Shown one piece after another: positions 29,659 through 37,480 of a DNA stretch of 43,221 bases. How positions within the stretch are numbered: the first letter of the stretch is position 1; every line of letters starts with the position of its first letter. The notes beneath the pieces are model-generated. The model worked only from the letters and a program-made list of their open reading frames with translations. It made no database searches and had not been told where the DNA came from. Location: assembly GCA_946403855.1 (NCBI GenBank), contig CAMJBH010000016.1, forward strand, positions 1 through 43,221, given 5' to 3'. This DNA comes from an uncultured Bacteroidales bacterium (GTDB lineage: Bacteria; Bacteroidota; Bacteroidia; Bacteroidales; UBA932). The position numbers were made by a program, and so were the translations under genes.

Positions 29659-30987
29659 TTATTTGGTCTTGACGAGTGTCACGCTGCATGCTCCCAGCAC
29701 AAGGAACACTCCGGCTAGCAGGAGCATGGCTCCCTGGCTTCCTCCCACCAGGCTGATGACTGCGCCTCCGGTGGCCGCGGCTACTATCTGCGGCAGGCAG
29801 ATGGTGCAGTTGAATAAGCCCAGGTAGCTGCCCATGTGGGGATTGCCTTCAAGGGCGTTGGTGAGGAAAGTGAACGGCAGTGCCAGCATGGCGGCCCAGG
29901 CGAAGCCGATGAGGAAATAGCTCACGAACAGCAGGTACTGGTTGTGGATGAACATAACCGATGCGAATCCCGCGGCTCCTGCCAGCAGGCTCACCACATA
30001 GGCGAGCTTGAGGTCCTTGAAGCGGGGAATCACCAGGGCCCAGAGAATGGAGCCCACGGCCTGCACGGCGAAGAGCACGCCAACCCAGTTGCCTGCGGCC
30101 TGGTAGTCGGACGATGCCACATCGGTGGTGCCCCAGCAGTTGTGCGCTATCGCTCCGTTGGTGTAGGTCCACATGTACAGGAACGCCGCCCAGCAGAAGA
30201 ACTGCACCAGGCCCACGGTCCAGAAGGTCTTGGGAGCCTTGAAGAGGAGCTTGAACAGGCCTTCCGACTTGGAGGATTCGGCGCTGGCGGGGTCGATACC
30301 GTGGAATTCGGCATATTCCTTGGGAGGCATCTCCTTGACTTTCAAGAAGGTGTAGAGAACGCACACGATGAGGATGGCGGCTCCGACATAGAAACTGTAG
30401 ATGACGCTGTCGGGCACCACTCCCTCGGGAGCGGTGTTGGCTATTCCTATCCAGGTGAAGAAAATGGGGAAGAGGTAGCCCGCCAGGGACCCGGCGTTGC
30501 ACAGGAAACTCTGTATGCTGTAGGCGCTTGCCTTCTGTTTTTCGCTCACCATGTCCCCGACCATCATCTTGAAGGGCTGCATGGCCACGTTGATGGAGGT
30601 GTCGAGGAAAATGAGGCTGAAGAGACCGAACCACATGGCGGCATTCAGGCCCAGGAACACCCAGGCGGTGCTGAGCTTGAGGCTGCCGGCATTGGGCAGC
30701 ATGAGCATGACCAGCACGGCCACTATCGCTCCGGCGAGCAGATAGGGCTTGCGGCGTCCCATGCGAGTCCATGTGCGGTCGGACCATTTGCCTATGAGGG
30801 GCTGGACAATCATGCCCATGAGGGGCGGGAGTATCCAGAAAAACGACAGTTGGTGGGGGTCTGCGCCAAGGGTTGCGAAGATGCGGCTGATATTGGCGCT
30901 CTGTAAGGCATATGCTATCTGGACTCCGAAGAAACCGAAGCTCAGATTGAACATTTCCCAGAATGTAAGGTCTTTTTTATTGGTCAT
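29659..30987 (-). CDS. MFS sugar transporter (SLC45/GPH-like, maltose type)
   Basis: A 442-aa protein with 12 likely transmembrane helices. The opening (LTFWEMFNLSFGFFGVQIAYALQSANISRIF) and the motif IGKWSDRTWTRMGRRKPYLL between helices 2 and 3 (G-x3-D-R..G-R-R, MFS motif A) mark a sugar:cation symporter-like member. Related proteins accompany Bacteroidota starch loci and are thought to take maltose or maltooligosaccharides across the inner membrane. It heads the operon, with a promoter at 31018-31051 and no intervening terminator before SusC. The substrate is inferred from context. Confidence 0.88.
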   Translation of the reverse strand: MTNKKDLTFWEMFNLSFGFFGVQIAYALQSANISRIFATLGADPHQLSFFWILPPLMGMIVQPLIGKWSDRTWTRMGRRKPYLLAGAIVAVLVMLMLPNAGSLKLSTAWVFLGLNAAMWFGLFSLIFLDTSINVAMQPFKMMVGDMVSEKQKASAYSIQSFLCNAGSLAGYLFPIFFTWIGIANTAPEGVVPDSVIYSFYVGAAILIVCVLYTFLKVKEMPPKEYAEFHGIDPASAESSKSEGLFKLLFKAPKTFWTVGLVQFFCWAAFLYMWTYTNGAIAHNCWGTTDVASSDYQAAGNWVGVLFAVQAVGSILWALVIPRFKDLKLAYVVSLLAGAAGFASVMFIHNQYLLFVSYFLIGFAWAAMLALPFTFLTNALEGNPHMGSYLGLFNCTICLPQIVAAATGGAVISLVGGSQGAMLLLAGVFLVLGACSVTLVKTK

Positions 30988-31017
30988 TAGTCGGTGCTTC
31001 TAATCTACAGCAGCCTA

Positions 31018-31051
31018 CAAAGATACGATTTTTTTATAAAATTGGAACAAA
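31018..31051 (-). promoter_or_regulatory. Promoter of the MFS-SusC-SusD-SusE/F operon
   Basis: On the minus strand TATCTTTG (31018-31025) fits TAnnTTTG. TTTG at 31048-31051 lies 22 nt upstream, slightly longer than the usual 19-21. The -7 is about 30 bp before the transporter ATG. The -33 touches the outer base of the 28-bp hairpin at 31051-31123, so hairpin extrusion or a bound protein could affect transcription. Confidence 0.65.
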
Positions 31052-31123
31052 TAACCGGACGCTGCTATTCCGTGACCCGTAAATCTTGGGCAAAAGGGTC
31101 ACGGAATAGCAGCGTCCGGTTAT
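31051..31123. repeat. 28-bp perfect hairpin with shared 17-nt loop (copy 1)
   Basis: Arms 31051-31078 and 31096-31123 are exact reverse complements. The loop at 31079-31095 reads GTAAATCTTGGGCAAAA, flanked by CCC and GGG. The same loop, with one base changed, is in the hairpin at 31884-31966, whose arms are otherwise different. It stands between two divergent genes, so it is not in a terminator position, and it has no T-tract. Confidence 0.9.
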
Positions 31124-31141
31124 GGTGGCTCGGAATTTGTG

Positions 31142-31149
31142 TATATTTG
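31142..31149 (+). promoter_or_regulatory. -7 promoter element abutting the DUF4294 start
   Basis: TATATTTG fits TAnnTTTG and ends only four bases before the ATG at 31154. The mRNA would start at or next to the initiation codon. Confidence 0.6.
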
Positions 31150-31153
31150 CGGT

Positions 31154-31876
31154 ATGAAAAAGACGGTGCTCATATTGATTGCTCTTGCGGCCATGTGTCA
31201 GGGTGTCCTGGCGCAGTCTTCCGAGGCCATGCGGGCCATTACCGGCACCAGAGTCCCCAAGGGCTACCCCATGTACTACGAAGTGCATGACGGCGACACC
31301 ACCTATTTCGACAGCATCGACCCTATCTGGGTTTTTCCGCGCGGCAAAGGGTTCAAGCGCAGCGGCGACTGGCGCAAAGAATACCGGCTGGTGTATAATT
31401 TCAACAAAATATATCCCTACGCTCTCGTGGGCCGCAAGATGATGGCGCAGGTGGACAGTACAATCGCTGCCGACGCCACCAGGCGCTCCCAGCGCAACCA
31501 GTACATCAATCAGGTGGAACGGGAGCTGCTGAGCCTGTTCACCAGCGACATCAAGCACATGACTACTTCTCAAGGCCTGTTGCTGGTGCGTCTTATAGAC
31601 AGGGAATGCGGAATGAGCGCTTTCGAGATAATCAAAGATTACGAAAGTGGTTTTGCTGCCAATTTCTGGCAGGTGGTGGCAAAAATATTCTCCCAGGACC
31701 TTAAGAAGCGTTACGATCCCAAGGGAAAGGACGCGAAGATAGAAGAGCTCGTACAGATCTGGGACTCAGGTAAATGGGATCAGTTCTATTATTCTGTGTT
31801 CTGGGAATCTCCCACCAAGACGGTCATCAAGACAGACCGCCTGCAGAGCCAGGTCAAGAAGAAAAAGAAACGGTAG
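31154..31876 (+). CDS. DUF4294-family exported protein
   Basis: A 240-aa protein. The signal peptide is about 1-21 (MCQGVLAQ). The mature part has GYPMYYEVHDGDTTYFDSIDPIWVFPRG and YRLVYNFNKIYPYALVGRKMMAQVD, typical of DUF4294 proteins of Bacteroidota. A long central helical region (RQSQR-like NQYINQVERELLSLFTSDI) and a very basic end (QVKKKKKR) follow. The family has no known activity that I can state. The ATG at 31154 is chosen for the signal peptide; an upstream GTG would lie in the promoter. The gene stands alone, flanked by two hairpins with a common loop. Confidence 0.82.
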   Translation: MKKTVLILIALAAMCQGVLAQSSEAMRAITGTRVPKGYPMYYEVHDGDTTYFDSIDPIWVFPRGKGFKRSGDWRKEYRLVYNFNKIYPYALVGRKMMAQVDSTIAADATRRSQRNQYINQVERELLSLFTSDIKHMTTSQGLLLVRLIDRECGMSAFEIIKDYESGFAANFWQVVAKIFSQDLKKRYDPKGKDAKIEELVQIWDSGKWDQFYYSVFWESPTKTVIKTDRLQSQVKKKKKR

Positions 31877-31883
31877 CTTGGCC

Positions 31884-31966
31884 GTTTTAGTACAGAGGCA
31901 GTAGCAGCCGGGGCCCGTAAATCTTGGGTAAAAGGGCCCCGGCTGCTACTGCCTCTGTACTAAAAC
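31884..31966. repeat. 33-bp perfect hairpin with shared 17-nt loop (copy 2)
   Basis: Arms 31884-31916 and 31934-31966 are exact reverse complements. The loop at 31917-31933 reads GTAAATCTTGGGTAAAA, flanked by CCC and GGG, and differs from copy 1 only by C to T. The arms differ from copy 1 apart from the innermost three pairs and a short GCTGCTA word. It sits between the convergent ends of the DUF4294 and lpxH genes. No T-run follows on either strand, although its place would suit a two-way terminator. Confidence 0.9.
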
Positions 31967-31975
31967 CGACTGTTA

Positions 31976-32710
31976 CTAATATACCGTCAGCTGTCCTGAG
32001 GCGCTGTCCAGCACTGCGTGGGGAGTGCCTCCGTCAATCCAGTCTTTTAGCACTATAAGGCGCGCCCCGGTGGGGAGAGCCAGATCCACGGCGTCGTGGA
32101 AATGTCCGAATATGAAATAATCCAGGTGCATCTGTTCCGACTGCTGCACGGCAAAACGGTACAAAGGCTCCTTTTCTCCCTGGAAATGATAAGCTTTGCG
32201 CCTTTTTCTGTTGTTCCCGGACCAGCCGTTGCCCATACGGAATGCCAGCCACGGGTGCAGGGTGCTGAAGCACGCCTGGACGGCCCTGTTCTTGAATATT
32301 TTCTGCATCAGGCTGTAGCCGGGACGCCCTCCTCCAAGCAGGTCTCCATGGCCCAGGCACAGGGTCTTTTCGCCGATCTGGACGAGCTGCGGTTGGCTGC
32401 AGCGCTTCATGCCAAGGCTCTCGAAAAACGAGAAGCACCACAGATCGTGGTTGCCCGGGAAGAAATAGACCCGGACGCCTTTGTCCATCAGCGACATGAG
32501 CTTATGCACCACGCGGGCGCCTTCCCTGGGCACCACGTCGCGGTACTCGTACCAAAAGTCCCAGATGTCGCCCAACAGGTACAGGGCCATGGCATTGCCG
32601 GGAATGCTGTCCAGAAAGCCCAGGAAGCGGTTCTCGCGCTCGGCCGGATCGGCGGTGCGCAAGCCCAGATGTACATCCGACACGAAATAAACCAGTGTAC
32701 GTTCTTCCAT
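31976..32710 (-). CDS. lpxH: UDP-2,3-diacylglucosamine diphosphatase (LpxH-type)
   Basis: A 244-aa calcineurin-like metallophosphoesterase. The metal ligands are all visible: FVSDVHLG near residue 10, LGDIWDFW at about 46, FFPGNHDLW at about 82, LGHGD at about 119 and FGHFHDA at about 202. LpxH hydrolyses UDP-2,3-diacylglucosamine to lipid X and UMP in lipid A synthesis, at the inner face of the inner membrane. The start MEERTLVYF overlaps the uppP stop by one base (TAATG). The length fits the family. Other metallophosphatases are possible, but the length and envelope-gene context favour LpxH. Confidence 0.82.
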   Translation of the reverse strand: MEERTLVYFVSDVHLGLRTADPAERENRFLGFLDSIPGNAMALYLLGDIWDFWYEYRDVVPREGARVVHKLMSLMDKGVRVYFFPGNHDLWCFSFFESLGMKRCSQPQLVQIGEKTLCLGHGDLLGGGRPGYSLMQKIFKNRAVQACFSTLHPWLAFRMGNGWSGNNRKRRKAYHFQGEKEPLYRFAVQQSEQMHLDYFIFGHFHDAVDLALPTGARLIVLKDWIDGGTPHAVLDSASGQLTVY

Positions 32711-33519
32711 TATGCAAGGAAAATCAGGACGGCGATACCTGCCAGGAGGCAGTAGAGGCCGAACCACTTAAGCTGCGCCTTGCGCACAAGGGCGATCATG
32801 ACTTTGCATGCGAAGAGGCCCGACACGAATGCCGCCACAAAACCTACGGCAAGGGGCAGCAGGCCCACGGACGATGAGGCCGTCTCTCCTCCGACGAGAT
32901 CCAGGAACGCTTCTCCCAGTATGGGGACAAGAACCATAAGGAAAGAGAACTGCGCCATGTCAGAACGCTTGACACCGCACATGAGACCGGTGCTTATGGT
33001 CGTTCCGGAGCGGGACAGGCCGGGAATGACGGCGAAAGCCTGCCCGACGCCTATCACCAGCGCCTGCCAGAAGCTGATGCCGTTGCGTACCCCGTGGGCG
33101 CCTTCGGAAGCGGCCTTCCGGCCGGACATCCAGTCCGAAAGAGTGAGCAACAATGCGGTGACTATCAGCGCGATGCCTACTACCGTCAGGGAGCCGAACG
33201 CAGCTTCTACGCTGTCTTTGAAGAACATGCCCACGATGAAAACGGGAATCATGGAGACACAGATCTTCGCTATGTAATCCGTCTCGTCGTTATACTTGAA
33301 TTTGAACAGCCCGCAGAGCAGCTTCCAGATTTGTTTCCGGAACACCACTATTGTGGCCAGCACCGTGGCGGCATGGACCGTCACTTCGAAAACCAGGTCT
33401 TCAGTAGGAGCGACCCCCAGCAGGGCTTTGCCTATAGCCAGATGTCCGCTGCTGCTGACGGGAAGAAACTCGGTCAGTCCCTGGACCAGTCCGAGCACAA
33501 GAGCCTGCAACCAGTCCAT
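32710..33519 (-). CDS. uppP: Undecaprenyl-diphosphatase
   Basis: A 269-aa membrane protein with about eight hydrophobic segments. Both family signatures are present: GLTEFLPVSSSGHL at 14-27, including the catalytic Glu, and PGLSRSGTTIS at about 173-183, with the essential Arg. UppP (BacA) recycles undecaprenyl pyrophosphate to the monophosphate carrier used for peptidoglycan and O-antigen. Start and stop each overlap a neighbour by one base (TAATG at both junctions), so the unit is translated as a chain. Confidence 0.95.
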   Translation of the reverse strand: MDWLQALVLGLVQGLTEFLPVSSSGHLAIGKALLGVAPTEDLVFEVTVHAATVLATIVVFRKQIWKLLCGLFKFKYNDETDYIAKICVSMIPVFIVGMFFKDSVEAAFGSLTVVGIALIVTALLLTLSDWMSGRKAASEGAHGVRNGISFWQALVIGVGQAFAVIPGLSRSGTTISTGLMCGVKRSDMAQFSFLMVLVPILGEAFLDLVGGETASSSVGLLPLAVGFVAAFVSGLFACKVMIALVRKAQLKWFGLYCLLAGIAVLIFLA

Positions 33520-33746
33520 TATTTTTTGTCTTCGAATTTACCCATTATAGCGATAATCACCACGGCTATACCCGCCAGGATCACCAGCGGAGCGGCCACC
33601 AGGCGGCGCGCATCGAACATAGCGTAGTTGAATACATTGGGGTCGGGACTGAATCCGCCCATCATGAGTACATAACCGGCCACCATGACGAGCAGTCCGG
33701 CGAGCATTATTCTGAGGCCCTTGCGGGTCATTGCCATCTTTTCCAT
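33519..33746 (-). CDS. DUF3098 small membrane protein
   Basis: A 75-aa protein with two transmembrane helices (about 12-30 and 47-69). The GGFSPDPNVFNYAMFDARRLVAAPLV stretch between them is typical of DUF3098. Family members regularly sit between ftsX and uppP in Bacteroidota. Here the gene starts 1 bp after the ftsX stop and overlaps uppP by one base. The function is unknown; an accessory role in envelope or division is a guess from location. Confidence 0.88.
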   Translation of the reverse strand: MEKMAMTRKGLRIMLAGLLVMVAGYVLMMGGFSPDPNVFNYAMFDARRLVAAPLVILAGIAVVIIAIMGKFEDKK

Positions 33747-33747
33747 A

Positions 33748-34626
33748 TCAGTAATATAATCTGTCTTTGTCCAGAGATACTAGCTTATTGACTACAAAAT
33801 AGGTGCTTATGGTGCAGATAACGATTCCGCAGACCACCACCGTGAGCGCCACTATGATCAGCGACTTGGTCTCGAACACAGCGAATATCTGCGGGAAAGA
33901 GCGGCGCAGCAGCTCCAGCACGCCGGCCAGCACGAGCAGAGCGAGCAAGGACGACACAAGTCCCTGCATGATCGCTCCGCGCATGAACGGTTTGCGTATG
34001 AAACGCCTCGTGGCGCCCACCAGCTGCATGGTGTGGATGGTGAATCGCCTGGAGAAGACATTGAGACGCACCGTATTGTTTATGAGCACGAAGGAGATGA
34101 AGAGCATGAGGAGGATGAAGATGCCCAGCACCATGGAAATCTTGGTCAGGTTGGCCGTGAGCGTCTCCACCAGTGACTGCTGGTATTCGACCTCGTCCAC
34201 CACCGGAGATGCGCCGAGCGCCCTGCGCACGAATGCCACGCTGTCTGGCGAAACATAGTCTCCGCGGAGCTTGATTTCGAGTGAAATGGGCACCGGAGAT
34301 GTCTCGAATACCGACAGGAAGTCCTCTCCGAGCATTTTTTTGAGTTCGGCGGTTCCTTCTTCGCGAGAGACAATGCGCGAGCCCTTGATGAAGGGCATGG
34401 TCTCGATGGATTTCTGGTAAGCCGCTGCATCCTGGTCCGTGGCGTCCTGACGGAGCAGGACCGACAACTGAAGATTTTCTTTAAAATAATCCTGAACTGT
34501 GCGGGCGTTGACAATCAGCAGAGCGGCCACGCCAATGAGCAGCAGCACCAAACTGATGCTTATGATGCTGGAAGCGTACGCGTTGCGTAGCCGGCGGCGG
34601 ATAATCTTGTTCTCTTCTTTTGACAT
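33748..34626 (-). CDS. ftsX: Cell division protein FtsX
   Basis: A 292-aa protein with a cytoplasmic basic N-terminus, a first helix at about 20-45, a large periplasmic domain (about 46-165, including TMPFIKGSRIVSREEGTAELKKMLGEDFL) and three more helices. The topology and the VFSRRFTIHTMQLVGATRRFIRKPFMRGAI coupling region are typical of FtsX. FtsX and the ATPase FtsE form an ABC-type complex that controls peptidoglycan hydrolases at the septum. FtsE is not in the window. MSKEENK is favoured as the start over an ATG 21 bp upstream. A promoter lies just upstream. Confidence 0.9.
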   Translation of the reverse strand: MSKEENKIIRRRLRNAYASSIISISLVLLLIGVAALLIVNARTVQDYFKENLQLSVLLRQDATDQDAAAYQKSIETMPFIKGSRIVSREEGTAELKKMLGEDFLSVFETSPVPISLEIKLRGDYVSPDSVAFVRRALGASPVVDEVEYQQSLVETLTANLTKISMVLGIFILLMLFISFVLINNTVRLNVFSRRFTIHTMQLVGATRRFIRKPFMRGAIMQGLVSSLLALLVLAGVLELLRRSFPQIFAVFETKSLIIVALTVVVCGIVICTISTYFVVNKLVSLDKDRLYY

Positions 34627-34644
34627 AATCTCCCAAATTGACTT

Positions 34645-34673
34645 CAAATATAATCATTTATCGATATTTCAAA
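34645..34673 (-). promoter_or_regulatory. Promoter of the ftsX operon
   Basis: TATATTTG on the minus strand (34645-34652) fits the -7 element and lies 18 bp before the ftsX ATG. TTTG (34670-34673) is 17 nt further upstream. It faces away from the promoter at 34683-34690. Confidence 0.6.
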
Positions 34674-34682
34674 AAAAATTCT

Positions 34683-34690
34683 TACCTTTG
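34683..34690 (+). promoter_or_regulatory. -7 promoter element abutting the GT5-half gene
   Basis: TACCTTTG fits TAnnTTTG and ends six bases before the ATG at 34697. The transcript should have little or no leader. The -33 region is A/T-rich without a clear TTTG. Confidence 0.6.
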
Positions 34691-34696
34691 TGCTTA

Positions 34697-35515
34697 ATGG
34701 CAGAAAATGTAAACAGAGTTCTCTTTGTGAGTTCCGGGATGTGTCCGTACCTTCCGGAATCGCCCGTGGCGACCGTAGCCCGGTTCCTGCCGCAGGGAAT
34801 TCAGGAGCGGAAGAAGGAAATCCGTTCCTTCATGCCTCGGTACGGGTTCATCAACGAGCGCAAGAATCAGCTTCACGAGGTCATCAGGCTTTCCGGAATG
34901 AACATCATCATTTCGGATGTGGATCACCCGCTGGTCATCAAGGTGGCCTCCATTTCCTCGGCGCGCATTCAGGTGTACTTCATCGACAACGAAGATTATT
35001 TCCGCCGCAAGCAGACTTTCTGCAGCGAGGACGGGAAGTTCTTCGAAGACAATGACGAAAGGGCGATATTCTTTGCCAGGGGAGTGCTCGAGACCGTGAA
35101 GAAGCTCCGCTGGGCCCCGGACGTGATACACTGCCAGGGCTGGATTTCCCACCTGGTGCCGGCCTATCTCAAGAAAGCATACAAAGACGACCCTATTTTC
35201 TCGTCCAGCAAAATAGTGCTCTCCCTGTACGACGACCTGCCCGAGGTGCAGTTCCGCCCGGGTTTCGCCGCGAAAGCCGCTTTCGGCGGCCTTGGGGCGG
35301 AGGACCTCAAGTTCCTGGACAAACCGGATGGCATAAATCTTGCTAAAACCGCCATCCAGTACGCAGACGGTGTCATCATCAGTTCCGCAGACATTCCGGC
35401 AGTCCTCCAGAAGTACTGCAAAACTCTCAATCTGCCTGTGCTTCCGTACGATGCTGCCATGATGGAGAACGGAACCTACATCGATGCGTACAACGCATTT
35501 TACGACAAGATCTGA
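34697..35515 (+). CDS. Glycogen/starch synthase N-terminal-domain protein
   Basis: A 272-aa cytoplasmic protein that matches only the N-terminal GT5 domain of glycogen synthases: VNRVLFVSSGMCPYLPESPVA, then MPRYGFINERKN, YFIDNEDYF and PDVIHCQGWISHLVPAYLK. Full-length enzymes are about 480 aa and carry the ADP-glucose-binding half at the C-terminus, which is absent. The next gene starts 4 bp later and is unrelated, so this is not a frameshift. Short GT5 proteins beside DUF4270 genes recur in Bacteroidota as far as I recall. Catalysis alone is unlikely, and a binding or regulatory role is inferred. Confidence 0.85.
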   Translation: MAENVNRVLFVSSGMCPYLPESPVATVARFLPQGIQERKKEIRSFMPRYGFINERKNQLHEVIRLSGMNIIISDVDHPLVIKVASISSARIQVYFIDNEDYFRRKQTFCSEDGKFFEDNDERAIFFARGVLETVKKLRWAPDVIHCQGWISHLVPAYLKKAYKDDPIFSSSKIVLSLYDDLPEVQFRPGFAAKAAFGGLGAEDLKFLDKPDGINLAKTAIQYADGVIISSADIPAVLQKYCKTLNLPVLPYDAAMMENGTYIDAYNAFYDKI

Positions 35516-35519
35516 CGCA

Positions 35520-37226
35520 ATGAAATTCAAACTTCCTGCCGTGGCGGCGGCTCTTTTCTGCTGCCTGGGCTGTGTGCAAATAAATACCGAGCTGGGCGGC
35601 AACCTCATTCCGGTGGACCAGATGTACAAGATATATCCTGCCGAAGCGCTTCTGCCGGCCGGATCTGTTTCCGTGAAGCTCACCGACTCGTTGTCCGGTT
35701 ATTCTCAGACCAGGATCACGATTGGCGCCATCAGGGACGCCAAGTTCGGCCTTACCACAAGGTCCTGCGCGCTCACCCTCGTACCTGCTGTCGATTCACT
35801 GGACTTCGGAAACTTGTCCGCAGTGAAGGTAAAGAGCTTCCATTTCGCCGCAGAAATGGACACTGTGTCCGTGGCGTCTGCGGACCAGAAGAACATCATC
35901 CAGAACGTCCGCGTCCATGCCCTTGCGGCGCCCCTCGCCCCCGGCAAGGACTATGACATAAACGGTAGTTCCGTGCAGGTGGACTACAGCAAGTCCATTG
36001 CAATCGGGTCTCCGACCGTGTACGGAACCGACTCGCTGTCTTTCGACTTCACCGAAGAATACGCCAGGCGTTTCCTGCAGATTACGCAGGACGACCTCGA
36101 GGATATTAATAAGTACACCCGCAAGATCCCCGGCATCCACATCAGCACGGATGCCCCTATCGGCGAGGGCGGCCGCATCAACATGTACGAGCTTCAGGTT
36201 GGCTATGACAGTAATGTCCAGTACGTTACAGGCAACTATGCTTCGCTGAACCTGCTCTGCGACTACGACAACGACGGCGTCCCCGAGAAGGATACGTCGT
36301 TCTTCTTCATGTTCGGTTTCTCCGATTTCGCCAACACCGATTCGCTGTTCAGGTATTCCAGCCGCGGCAGCTATCCCGAATATTGTCTCAATCAGTCCAG
36401 CCATGAATCCCGCCCCATGTCCGGCACAGCGTCCGGCGAGGTGTTTATCGAGGGCGGCGGCGGACTCAAACCCGTCATCTCGGCATTGGCGCTGAAGCAC
36501 ACCGCTGAGGATCTGATTCTCGCCAAGGGTGGAGACCCCCGCAAGGCCGTGATCAACAAGGCCACGCTGGTGATGCCCTTCCGCTTCCCCGACGACTATA
36601 GAGATATGTATAAGTATCCCCAGATTCTCTCTCCTACCTGCCGCATAAGGCAGAACGACTCCACGGTGGTCTTCGCCGGGCTTACCGACGCCAGCTCCGC
36701 CGACGAGAACCAGGGAGACATAAACCGCAGTCTGATGCGCTACGAGCCGGATATCACCTACCACATGCAGGAGCTCCTCAAGATCAATGAGAAGGTGGAT
36801 GATTGCAAGACCGACACCGACCGTCTGCGGAGGCGCAAGCTGCTTGGCGGGGAATATGATATCTGGATGATCATTACCGCCAAGGAGGTGTCCAAGAACG
36901 CTTCTTCGTCAAGTTCGTCCATGAGCGACTACTACAACATGCTGATGTACCAGAACTACTACAACAGCATGTACTATGGCGGCTACGGCGGTTATGGTTA
37001 CGGTGGTTACGGCGGATATGGCGGTTACGGATACGATCCTTATACTAATTATTATTCTTATGCGCTCATGGCTCAGTACATGAACAGTTCCTCTTCGTCT
37101 TCGACTTCTACTACTGAGCAGCTGGACAAGGACCGCTATTACAACGCCGTCCTGTACGGCCCCGAGTACTCCGACGCGGCGCTCCGTCCCCGCCTGGAGC
37201 TCACCTTCTCGCTCGCTGGCGAGTAA
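35520..37226 (+). CDS. DUF4270-family lipoprotein with Ser- and Gly/Tyr-rich segments
   Basis: A 568-aa lipoprotein (CCLGC, Cys18) starting at MKFKLPAVAA, 4 bp after the GT5-half gene. The N-terminus INTELGGNLIPVDQMYKIYPAE and the beta-rich body (TRITIGAIRDAKFGLTTRSCAL) are typical of DUF4270. Toward the C-terminus, two poly-Ser tracts flank a Gly/Tyr-rich stretch encoded at about 36930-37070 (YYGGYGGYGYGGYGGYGGYG). A conserved end (YGPEYSDAALRPRLELTFS) then follows. The repeats are in frame and code without stops. The family function is unknown; cell-surface exposure is inferred from the lipoprotein signal. Confidence 0.85.
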   Translation: MKFKLPAVAAALFCCLGCVQINTELGGNLIPVDQMYKIYPAEALLPAGSVSVKLTDSLSGYSQTRITIGAIRDAKFGLTTRSCALTLVPAVDSLDFGNLSAVKVKSFHFAAEMDTVSVASADQKNIIQNVRVHALAAPLAPGKDYDINGSSVQVDYSKSIAIGSPTVYGTDSLSFDFTEEYARRFLQITQDDLEDINKYTRKIPGIHISTDAPIGEGGRINMYELQVGYDSNVQYVTGNYASLNLLCDYDNDGVPEKDTSFFFMFGFSDFANTDSLFRYSSRGSYPEYCLNQSSHESRPMSGTASGEVFIEGGGGLKPVISALALKHTAEDLILAKGGDPRKAVINKATLVMPFRFPDDYRDMYKYPQILSPTCRIRQNDSTVVFAGLTDASSADENQGDINRSLMRYEPDITYHMQELLKINEKVDDCKTDTDRLRRRKLLGGEYDIWMIITAKEVSKNASSSSSSMSDYYNMLMYQNYYNSMYYGGYGGYGYGGYGGYGGYGYDPYTNYYSYALMAQYMNSSSSSSTSTTEQLDKDRYYNAVLYGPEYSDAALRPRLELTFSLAGE

Positions 37227-37271
37227 GCGGAACGCATCGCGCTTATATTCAGCCACTTCGGCTTCGCATAG

Positions 37272-37315
37272 GGCTGACTAAAATCTTTTTAGTCAGCCTC
37301 ATGTTTTTGTTTTGT
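37272..37315 (+). terminator. Terminator after the DUF4270 gene
   Basis: GGCTGACTAAAA (37272-37283) and TTTTAGTCAGCC (37287-37298) form a perfect 12-bp stem with a TCT loop. A T-rich stretch (TTTTTGTTTTG) follows at 37303-37313. It lies 46 bp past the DUF4270 stop. Confidence 0.75.
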
Positions 37316-37368
37316 CGCTGAGGCAGAGGAGGCTGGCGGCCGCAGGTGATTTTACGCTCCCGGAGCCC

Positions 37369-37461
37369 GTGTCGAAAAAGTTGGCAAGAAATTTTTGCCG
37401 GGTATTATAACTCTCCGAAAAAGCATAAGTTAGCAGAAAATTTTCGTGTCGAAAATAGTTG
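37369..37461. repeat. GTGTCGAAAA direct repeat pair upstream of the ribosomal promoter
   Basis: GTGTCGAAAAAGTTG (37369-37383) recurs as GTGTCGAAAATAGTTG (37446-37461), 77 bp apart in the same direction. The second copy ends 20 bp before the -33 element. A protein-binding role is inferred only. Confidence 0.55.
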
Positions 37462-37480
37462 AAAAAAATTCATAAAACTC

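Larger units (their letters stand above)
37227..37480. other. Intergenic region before the ribosomal operon
   Basis: Between the DUF4270 stop and the rplP promoter no gene is seen. The stretch holds a terminator hairpin (37272-37298), a pair of GTGTCGAAAA direct repeats and a short GGCAA...TTGCC hairpin near 37383-37399. It becomes strongly A/T-rich toward the promoter. Confidence 0.6.

Noticed and set aside
31051..31966. Reading the two hairpins as insertion-sequence ends around the DUF4294 gene
   Set aside because: The enclosed gene is an exported DUF4294 protein, not a transposase. The outer ends of the two hairpins do not match each other, and no target-site duplication is evident.
34694..35683. 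Open frame of 329 codons on the minus strand
   Set aside because: It is antisense to the GT5-half gene and crosses into the DUF4270 gene; no motif, and the plus-strand genes are well supported.
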